DNA from: Calothrix sp. CSU_2_0
Lineage (GTDB): Bacteria > Cyanobacteriota > Cyanobacteriia > Cyanobacteriales > Nostocaceae
NCBI GenBank assembly: GCA_012034595.1
Contig: JAAUPE010000056.1
Coordinates: 1-40,427, forward strand
Direction: 5' to 3'
DNA: 40,427 nt
Part shown: one piece after another, positions 9,480 through 16,842 of the stretch
Numbering within the stretch: the first letter of the stretch is position 1
Layout: each line of letters begins with the position of its first letter
Notes under the pieces: generated by a model
The model's input: the letters and a program-made list of their open reading frames with translations, nothing else
Database searches by the model: none
Told to the model about the DNA's origin: nothing
Made by a program: the position numbers and the translations under genes

Positions 9480-12400
9480 TCATTCTGATTCCTCATCTAC
9501 TAACATTTCATTGAGTAATTTATCAACTTCTTCTTCTGAAAGTTGGTCGAGGTTTTCGAGAATTTGTTGAGGATTTTCTCGGTCTATTTTGATAATTGTT
9601 TCAGTTTCGATAATTTCGGGTTTTTCTTGCCATTGGTTTTGAAGTAAATTCACTTGTGCTGTGAGAGTAGGATTAATGAAAAATTCTCGAATTGATAAAT
9701 CGAGTTGCAGGGAGGAACGCATTTGTGTAATTACTTGGGTTGCTGATAGGGAATTTCCACCTAATTCAAAGAAGTTATCATGGATGTTTTGAATTTCAAT
9801 TTGCAGTATTGATTCCCAAAGTTGTGCTAAAGTTTTTTCTAATTCGGTTGTTGGTGGTATTTTTGGTAATTCGGTGTTTTGACTTTGGGGTATAAGTTCA
9901 GGTAATGCACGACGGTCGATTTTTCCGTTGGGTGTTAGTGGTAATGTTTCTAAGGGGATATAAAGTTGAGGAATCATGTATTTTGGCAATTTTTGCTGGA
10001 GAAATTGCCGAATTTTTTGTGTCATTAGTTCAGTTTTTGTCACCTGATTTTGGGATTTTTCTGGTGATTGCCATTGAGTTTTCCAGTCTGGGTGAATGCT
10101 ACCTCCGACAAAACTATGTAATAGTAAATGTTGGTTGTGTAGGTTGAAGTATGGATGAATACTATCAAATTCTAAAGTACCTATGGGACACAATCCTAAG
10201 TTATGATTTGGTGCTGTTTCCATCAGAAGTTGACCGATATAACCTGCTTCTAATAAGCAAAAGTCTCTAGAATTTTCTCCATATACTGGTTCTATTGCTT
10301 GTAAATCAGCAATTAAAAATAAAGCAAATGCAGCTTGTTCAAAAACTGATTTATTTATTCCGTAAATTTCACTATCAATTATTGATATAGAGCTTAACTG
10401 GATAAGTTGATGTTGTTGGGAATTGTAGTAATAAATTCCACCTGCTAAACTTTCAACTAGGTTGGGTTTAATATAAATGTAGCTTTGAACTGGGTATAAA
10501 CTACCAGCAGATGCATAGCGGTATTTCGGTAATGGTGAATTTTCTAATTGATGCGATCGCAGACAATCTAAGAATTCACTAAAAGCTTTTAATGAGATAG
10601 TTTGCTCTAAAAATTGGCGATAACTTTGTCGTTGTAAATTTTCAAAATGGGGTTCTATTGTTGGTAAATTGATATGATGAGTGGAAGATTCAAATTTACG
10701 TATCCCCAGTTGTTGGAGTTTAAAATCTAGTTGGGAAGTGGTATCAAGGATATCTGTTGATAGCACCAAATAAGCAACTAATTGTTGTTGAGATGGAGAA
10801 TTTCCAACGGTGGTGACGACTGCTTGGTTTATTGCTGGATGCTGTTGTAATGCTGTTTCAATTTCTCCTAATTCAATCCGATAACCGTTGACTTTAACTT
10901 GAAAATCTTCTCTTCCTAAAAAATCAATTGTTCCATCGGGTAAATAGCGTCCTAAATCCCCTGTTTTGTAGATAGTTGGAAATGAAAAATGGGAAAGAGG
11001 GGAAATAACTTCTTCTGTTTCTTTTGACTTTTGACTTTTGACTTTTGATTTGATAAATGGGTTGGGTAAAAATTTTTCTGCTGTTAATCCTGGCTTTTGC
11101 CAATAACCTTTAGCAACTCCGATACCAGTAATATAAATCTCACCAACCACCCAAGTTGGACATGGTTCAAGTTCATGATTTAATACATAAACTTGTTGAT
11201 TTGTCAATGAATAACCGTAAGGAATGCTTTTCCAAGTTGGATTGATTTCGTCGATGGGATAAAAAATCGACCAAATCGAAGCTTCTGTAGCACCACCTAA
11301 ACTGATAATTTGAGCATGGTGGCAATGAGTACGAATGCTTTCCGGGAGGGTTAAGGGAATCCAATCACCACTGAGGAGAACTAACCGCAGGGTTTGACAG
11401 GAAGGGTTGGGGGAAGATTCGACTAAAAGTTGCATCAGTGCGGGAACGGAATTCCAAATTGTGATTTGATGCTGTTGGATGAGTTGATTCCAATGGTTGG
11501 GGTTGTTGCGTTGACTGGATTCTGGAATCACGATCGCACCTCCCGCAGCAAAGATACCAAAAATATCGTATACCGATAAATCGAAACTCAGGGAAGATAG
11601 TGCCAAAATGCGATCGCATTCTCTAATTTTGAAGCGTTGATTAATATCTAATATCGTGTTTACCGCTCCCTGATGGTCAATCATGACACCTTTGGGTGTG
11701 CCTGTGGAACCAGATGTGTAGATGATATATGCCAAATCTGTTGGCTGTTGTATTGGTGTGGGGATAGCTATTTGGTGATGATATTCCAAGCTATCAACGC
11801 AAATGCGGTTATGGGTATCTTCCCATTCTAAAGTCTCATCTAACCAAGATTGGGTGAGTATAATTTGTGTTTGAGTTTCTTGAAATAAATGCAGACGACG
11901 TTGGGTAGGTAACTGAGGATCGATTGGTATATATGCACTGCCAGCAGTTAAAATTGCTAGGGTTGCAACAACTTGCTCCCAACCTTTATCCATGACAACG
12001 GCAATCAATTGATTTGGTTTTGCTCCCAATTCCCGCAAATATTGTGCCAGATGACAAACGCGATCGCATACTTGTTGATAATTAAAAGTTTGCTCTGGGG
12101 TAATAATTGCGGTTGCTTGGGGTTGCTTTGTTACCTGGTCAAAAAAGAGAGTGTGGAGTAGGGAGAGGGGGGGAGGGGAGGAGGGAAGGAGGGGGAGAGT
12201 GGGGGGATGGGGGATGTTTGGTAGTTGTTCCAGAAGGTTGCAGTAGGTTTGGAACATTTCGTCTAACATTCCTGGTGGGAATAAGTCATCGATGGTATCC
12301 CAGTTAAATATTAAAGCTCCAGCGACTTCTCCTACTTGATGGTCAAAATAAACTTGGGAAGTTTGGCTGAGGCTGTATACTAAATCACCACTCCAACTGC

Positions 12401-13679
12401 GGTTATTTGTGCTTTCTTGATTATCTTGGGTTAGGGTACTAGTGAAAACTACTGGCATTATTGCCCCTGTTACCCGTTGTTGATTGCGAGCTAGTTTCCG
12501 TAATACTTCAACTCCAGTCATGTAGCGGTGGTCTAAATCATCCCACAGTTGAATCTGGATGCGACGGGCAAATTCGAGAAAGTTGTTTTGTCCGGTTCTG
12601 TTGATTTCTAATAGTAATGATGCGGTGAAGTCTCCAATAATCTGATTAACGTCAGGATGTAGTGGTAGACGATTAAACAGGGTTAAGTTGAGTGTAAAGT
12701 CGGGATTTTTGCTGCATTTTGCTAAAATTTCGGCGAATGCGGCTAATAATAAAGCAGATGGTGTAATTCCTGCTTGAGTTGATTGTTGTTTTAGGTAAAG
12801 CCATTTTTCTTTTTCTAAAGTATGGCTACGTCTGACAAAATGGGGTTCTGTAATTTTACTGAGGGCTTGAGTTAAAGGTAATTCAGGTGCAGGGGGTAAA
12901 GTTGTCAGTCGGGATTCCCAGTATGTTTGAGATTGGGTGTAAATTGTAGATTCCCGTAGTTTTTTTTCTGCTAATACATAATCCCGGAAAGATAGATTAA
13001 TTGGTGGTAATTCTACATCAGGATTTTCTAATAATTGGACTAATTCTGTTGCTAATAAACGGAAACTTGAAGCATCTCCAATTAAGACATCAAAGCTAAT
13101 ACAAAAGCGAATTTTTCCGGCATTGAGTAAAACTGCATGGATTTCAAATAACGGATAGCTGTCAGTAGAAATTATTTGATGAGATAAGCGATCGCGTAGT
13201 GACTCCATCAATTCTTCCCTTTCCTGGGTTAATTCCCGTAAGTCAGTGATGCTAATTCTATAGGGTGAAACTTCTGCTAAAATCCGTTGTTGTCCATCGG
13301 ATTGTATAATTAAACGCAGCATATCGTGACGTTGAATTAAAAGTTGTAATGCTCGTTCCATTTGCTCTACAGATAATCCCACAGTTTCTATTTCCTGATA
13401 ACCATGAGTCGCAACATTGCCCAATTCAAAAACAGCATCCCGTCCAATTAAATATGCTTGTTGAATATCGGTAAGGGGAAAAGGTTGATAGCGTTCTTCT
13501 AAACATGGTTGAATTTGTGGTAAGTTAAATTGCTTTTTGTGGTGTTGTGATTGTTCTATTTGTATTCCTAAACCCGCAATAGTAGGATATAAAAATATAT
13601 TTTTTAAAGGTATATTGACTTCTAAAGATTCATTTATTTTGGCAATTATCTCAATCCCTAATAGCGAATGACCACCCAA
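9480..13679 (-). CDS. NRPS protein E, 3' part: (PCP end)-Cy-A(Cys)+Ox-PCP
   Basis: This is the 3' piece of a gene running 16792-9480, split by a frameshift at the A6 run 13683-13688. Its apparent TTG start is the Leu of the PCP motif LGGHSLL, not a real start. The order is: remainder of the Ala-module PCP; heterocyclisation domain (PLTDIQQAYLIGR and DxxxxDxxS as DVLIGDASS, near residue 201); adenylation domain with TSGSTG near 655 and code DLYNLSLIWK, the known Cys code; an FMN nitroreductase-type oxidase (about 1020-1200) inserted between A8 (VNGYRIELGEIE) and A9/A10 (NGKIDRRAL), as in EpoB; and a PCP (FFELGGNSL, about 1310). Cys is predicted to be cyclised onto Ala and oxidised to a thiazole. 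The end is an acidic tail (LDQLSEEEVDKLLNEML) resembling a docking helix. There is no thioesterase. Confidence 0.85.
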   Translation of the reverse strand: MGGHSLLGIEIIAKINESLEVNIPLKNIFLYPTIAGLGIQIEQSQHHKKQFNLPQIQPCLEERYQPFPLTDIQQAYLIGRDAVFELGNVATHGYQEIETVGLSVEQMERALQLLIQRHDMLRLIIQSDGQQRILAEVSPYRISITDLRELTQEREELMESLRDRLSHQIISTDSYPLFEIHAVLLNAGKIRFCISFDVLIGDASSFRLLATELVQLLENPDVELPPINLSFRDYVLAEKKLRESTIYTQSQTYWESRLTTLPPAPELPLTQALSKITEPHFVRRSHTLEKEKWLYLKQQSTQAGITPSALLLAAFAEILAKCSKNPDFTLNLTLFNRLPLHPDVNQIIGDFTASLLLEINRTGQNNFLEFARRIQIQLWDDLDHRYMTGVEVLRKLARNQQRVTGAIMPVVFTSTLTQDNQESTNNRSWSGDLVYSLSQTSQVYFDHQVGEVAGALIFNWDTIDDLFPPGMLDEMFQTYCNLLEQLPNIPHPPTLPLLPSSPPPLSLLHTLFFDQVTKQPQATAIITPEQTFNYQQVCDRVCHLAQYLRELGAKPNQLIAVVMDKGWEQVVATLAILTAGSAYIPIDPQLPTQRRLHLFQETQTQIILTQSWLDETLEWEDTHNRICVDSLEYHHQIAIPTPIQQPTDLAYIIYTSGSTGTPKGVMIDHQGAVNTILDINQRFKIRECDRILALSSLSFDLSVYDIFGIFAAGGAIVIPESSQRNNPNHWNQLIQQHQITIWNSVPALMQLLVESSPNPSCQTLRLVLLSGDWIPLTLPESIRTHCHHAQIISLGGATEASIWSIFYPIDEINPTWKSIPYGYSLTNQQVYVLNHELEPCPTWVVGEIYITGIGVAKGYWQKPGLTAEKFLPNPFIKSKVKSQKSKETEEVISPLSHFSFPTIYKTGDLGRYLPDGTIDFLGREDFQVKVNGYRIELGEIETALQQHPAINQAVVTTVGNSPSQQQLVAYLVLSTDILDTTSQLDFKLQQLGIRKFESSTHHINLPTIEPHFENLQRQSYRQFLEQTISLKAFSEFLDCLRSHQLENSPLPKYRYASAGSLYPVQSYIYIKPNLVESLAGGIYYYNSQQHQLIQLSSISIIDSEIYGINKSVFEQAAFALFLIADLQAIEPVYGENSRDFCLLEAGYIGQLLMETAPNHNLGLCPIGTLEFDSIHPYFNLHNQHLLLHSFVGGSIHPDWKTQWQSPEKSQNQVTKTELMTQKIRQFLQQKLPKYMIPQLYIPLETLPLTPNGKIDRRALPELIPQSQNTELPKIPPTTELEKTLAQLWESILQIEIQNIHDNFFELGGNSLSATQVITQMRSSLQLDLSIREFFINPTLTAQVNLLQNQWQEKPEIIETETIIKIDRENPQQILENLDQLSEEEVDKLLNEMLVDEESE
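11021..11048. repeat. Heptanucleotide tandem repeat (CTTTTGA)x4 inside the Cys A domain
   Basis: Four exact copies of CTTTTGA lie in the loop between 'LTAEKFLPNPF' and 'YKTGD' of the adenylation domain and encode a Lys/Ser-rich stretch (SKVKSQKSK). Heptamer tandem repeats are a known feature of heterocystous cyanobacterial genomes, usually intergenic. Here the repeat is tolerated in a surface loop. Confidence 0.75.
12151..12216. repeat. Purine-rich low-complexity tract in the Cy-A linker
   Basis: This run of about 65 nt is almost pure G/A on the plus strand (pyrimidine on the coding strand). It encodes a Pro/Leu/Ser linker (PPTLPLLPSSPPPLSLL) between the Cy and A domains. A similar tract lies at 19602-19641 in the PKS gene. 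Confidence 0.75.
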
Positions 13680-16600
13680 TCCAAAAAATTATCTTCAATT
13701 CCTACCTGTTCTAATTGAAGTGTTTCTTGCCAAATTTTTGCTAAGGTTTTTTCTATATCTGTACGTGGTTCAAGATAGGTATTGAGTAATTTTGGACGGA
13801 TTTTTTCTAATTTAGGTAATGCTTTGCGGTCAATTTTACCATTGGGATTAAGCGGTAATACTTCCAAAAAAACAAAATGAGTGGGAATCATATATCCCGG
13901 TAAATGTTCTGCAAGAAACTGTCGCAAGTGAGATAAATCTAAGTTTTTTGGAGTCACATAAGCAATTAAAGTTTTATCACCTGTAATAGATTCATCGACA
14001 ATTACAACTGATTCTTGTACATTTACACATTTACTCAGAATTGCTTCAATTTCCCCCAATTCAATCCTATATCCGCGAATTTTTACCTGATTATCAAGTC
14101 GTCCCAAATATTCTAAATTTCCGTCAGGAAGATAACGAACTCTATCACCTGTTTTATAAATAATTGGAGAAAATTTATTAACGGAAGAGTTTTGAAGTGG
14201 GTTTGCTACAAATTTTTCTGCGGTTAAATCTGGACGCAACCAATAACCCCGTGATAACCCAGCACCACCAATATATAACTCTCCCGAAACACCTACAGGG
14301 ACAGGTTGTAAATTTTCATCTAAAACATAAACTTGAGTATTAGTAATAGCACGACCAATCGGGGGAGATTGCGTATTTTGAGTGACTCCCTTTAGTTGAA
14401 TATAGGTTGAATATGTAGTATCTTCTGATGGTCCATAAAGATTATATATATGTTGAATATCGGGTAATTGTTCGAGTTGTTGTACTAACTTCCAAGTTAG
14501 AGGTTCCCCTGCTAAATTTACAGTTTTCACAGAATTAGGAATTCCCTGATTTTTTAAAAGTTGATTAATTGCACTTGGTACAGTATTAATTAACGTCACC
14601 TGATTTTTTGCAGGTAAACTTGGTAAATCCAAAGCATTTTCAGCTAAAATAATTTTACCACCCCAACTCAAAGGTACAAAAATTTCAAATACTGATAAAT
14701 CAAAACAAATTGAAGTTGAAGCTAATACACCAGAAATATCTTCATCACTAAAAATATCCCTTGCCCAATATAATAAACAAATAGGATTACGATGCTCAAT
14801 CATCACACCCTTTGGTTTACCAGTCGAACCAGAAGTATAGATTAAATATGCTAAATTCTCCGGATTAATATTAACGATAGGATTACTTCCAGAATTCTCC
14901 TCAATAACCCCCCAATCACTATCCAAATAAACAATATTCTTTCTACATCTCTGCGTCTCTGCGTGAAATATATCTATATTATCATCAGTCAAAATAATCG
15001 AAACTTTAGCATCTTCCAAAATCCATTTCAACCGAGTTTCAGGATAATTAATATCTAAAGGAACATAAAAACCACCAGCTTTGAGAATAGCCAAAATAGC
15101 AATTAGCATCTCTGGAGAACGTTCCAAACAAATTCCCACAGGTATTTCTGCTTTTACTCCCAATTTTTGCAAGTGATGAGCAAGTTGATTAGCTTTAAAA
15201 TTAACTTCTTGATAAGTAAAAGACTCATGACCAAAAATCAAAGCTATATTATCAGGTGTTTTTTCAACTTGAGCTTCAAATAGTTGATGCAAACATTCAT
15301 GCTGCGGATATTCTTTAGTTGTTTGATTCCAATCAATCAATAATTTCTGCTCTGCTGTTGTTAATATCGATAATTGGGATATATTTTGCTCCGCATTACT
15401 AACTATACTTTCTAATAAATTTACCCAATGTTCACCCATCCGAGTAATAGTATAAGTATCAAATAAATCTTGACTATATTCAAACTGCCCAGCAATTCCT
15501 AATTCTGTATCTTGTAAATTTAAACGCAATTCATACTTAGCGGTATCATTATCAAAAGGTAATCTTTCTAAGCTTAAACCAGGTAATTGGGGAGGTTCTA
15601 CAGCAGCCAATTGTAAATCAAACTTGACTTGAAATAACGGCATCATTTGACTAATATTTCTATCAGGATTAAGCACTTCTACCAACTTTTCAAAAGGTAA
15701 ATATTGATGAGCAAATCCCCCTAATGTCACTTCCCTAACTCTTCCAAGTAATTCCTTGAATGTGGGATTTCCAGCCAAACTGGTACGTAAAACCAAAGTA
15801 TTTACCAACAAACCAATTAACGACTCAGTTTCTTGGCGATCGCGGTTGACAATATCTGTACCAATTAGTAAATCATCTTCATTTGTGTAGCGATATAATA
15901 GTATTTGAAAGCTGGCTAAGAGTAACATAAATAATGTGACTCCTTGCTTTGCTGCTAATGCTTTTAATGCTTGGGATAAGGATGGAGATAGGGAAATTGC
16001 ATAGTTAGAACCGCGATAAGTTGGAGTTGCTGGTTGGGTGCTTGATAACTGTAATACGGGTAATTCACCACCCAATTCTTTTTTCCAGTAATTAATTTGT
16101 TGAGTTAGAAAACTACCCTGTAATTGTTGTTTTTGCCAGATTGCCCAATCAGAATATTGAATTGGCAATTCTGCTAAAGGTGATTTTTTTTCTTGAATAA
16201 AAGCAGAATATAAAATCGAAAGTTCCCGTAAGAATATTCCAACTGACCAACGGTCAGAAATAATATGATGGGTTGTCAGTATTAAAACATGCTGTTGTCC
16301 TTCTAATTTTAGAAGACGATAACGCAGCAAAGGTTGACTTAGATCAAAGGAATTATTTACTTCTTGTAATGCTAATTTTTCGACTTCAGCTTCTGGGTTT
16401 TCTGTGCTAGTTAAATCGGTAATTTGTAAAGGAAGATTTTCCCAAGATGTAACAACTTGAATCGGTTGTTTTTTTGTATTAGTAGTAAAATAAGTTCGTA
16501 AAGTTGCGTGTCGTCGTCGTAATTCATTTAAAGACTTTTCTAAAGCTGGTATTTGTAGTTTTCCAGATAAACGTAAAACACATGGAACATTATACACACA

Positions 16601-16792
16601 GCTATTTGGTTCGAGTTGCTGAATAAACCAAAGACGCTGTTGAGCAAAAGATAGGGGAAGATTTTCTGTATCTGAATGTTTGGGAATTGTTGAAGTTTGA
16701 GGTAGGGAAATTCCCTTTTCTTGAAGACGACGTTCAAATAGTAATCTTTGTTCGGGGGACAAAGTAGAGAGGGTTTTGAGGATATCTGACAT
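13658..16792 (-). CDS. NRPS protein E, 5' part: C-A(Ala)-PCP start
   Basis: The ATG start is at 16792. Residues 1-30 form a short helical N-terminus (LSPEQRLLFERRLQEKG). The condensation domain (LPLSFAQQRLWFIQQ) has active site HHIISDRWS near residue 180; the usual Gly after Asp is Arg. The adenylation domain has TSGSTG near 655, YKTGDRVRYLPDG, IRGYRIELGEIE and NGKIDRKAL, with code DLFNNALTYK, the code reported for alanine in cyanobacterial NRPSs such as McyA. The PCP begins (IEDNF) and then breaks: the frame shifts in a T6 run of the coding strand and ends in an unrelated 'LDWVVIRY'. One added T restores NFFGLGGHS and joins the 9480-13679 frame. The gene begins 50 nt after the PKS stop, so its C domain should accept the polyketide-extended chain. 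Confidence 0.85.
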   Translation of the reverse strand: MSDILKTLSTLSPEQRLLFERRLQEKGISLPQTSTIPKHSDTENLPLSFAQQRLWFIQQLEPNSCVYNVPCVLRLSGKLQIPALEKSLNELRRRHATLRTYFTTNTKKQPIQVVTSWENLPLQITDLTSTENPEAEVEKLALQEVNNSFDLSQPLLRYRLLKLEGQQHVLILTTHHIISDRWSVGIFLRELSILYSAFIQEKKSPLAELPIQYSDWAIWQKQQLQGSFLTQQINYWKKELGGELPVLQLSSTQPATPTYRGSNYAISLSPSLSQALKALAAKQGVTLFMLLLASFQILLYRYTNEDDLLIGTDIVNRDRQETESLIGLLVNTLVLRTSLAGNPTFKELLGRVREVTLGGFAHQYLPFEKLVEVLNPDRNISQMMPLFQVKFDLQLAAVEPPQLPGLSLERLPFDNDTAKYELRLNLQDTELGIAGQFEYSQDLFDTYTITRMGEHWVNLLESIVSNAEQNISQLSILTTAEQKLLIDWNQTTKEYPQHECLHQLFEAQVEKTPDNIALIFGHESFTYQEVNFKANQLAHHLQKLGVKAEIPVGICLERSPEMLIAILAILKAGGFYVPLDINYPETRLKWILEDAKVSIILTDDNIDIFHAETQRCRKNIVYLDSDWGVIEENSGSNPIVNINPENLAYLIYTSGSTGKPKGVMIEHRNPICLLYWARDIFSDEDISGVLASTSICFDLSVFEIFVPLSWGGKIILAENALDLPSLPAKNQVTLINTVPSAINQLLKNQGIPNSVKTVNLAGEPLTWKLVQQLEQLPDIQHIYNLYGPSEDTTYSTYIQLKGVTQNTQSPPIGRAITNTQVYVLDENLQPVPVGVSGELYIGGAGLSRGYWLRPDLTAEKFVANPLQNSSVNKFSPIIYKTGDRVRYLPDGNLEYLGRLDNQVKIRGYRIELGEIEAILSKCVNVQESVVIVDESITGDKTLIAYVTPKNLDLSHLRQFLAEHLPGYMIPTHFVFLEVLPLNPNGKIDRKALPKLEKIRPKLLNTYLEPRTDIEKTLAKIWQETLQLEQVGIEDNFLDWVVIRY
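14938..14970. repeat. Dispersed 'HAETQR' repeat inserted in the Ala A domain
   Basis: The core CTCTGCGTCTCTGCGTGAAA (14949-14968) is a sequence I recognise as widely dispersed in Nostocales genomes. It is read in frame here as FHAETQRCRKN between the A2 and A3 regions of the adenylation domain, where sister domains have no such residues. Confidence 0.6.
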
Positions 16793-16842
16793 GAGTTATA
16801 AAGATATTTTTTACGCAGAGGTTCACAGAATTTTAGTTGTTA

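Noticed and set aside
13677-13679. TTG as start of a separate NRPS gene at 13679 (and likewise TTG 28473)
   Set aside because: The codon is an internal Leu of a conserved motif (LGGHS; LALKIDF), and the preceding frame carries the missing half of the domain. This is a frameshift, not a gene start.
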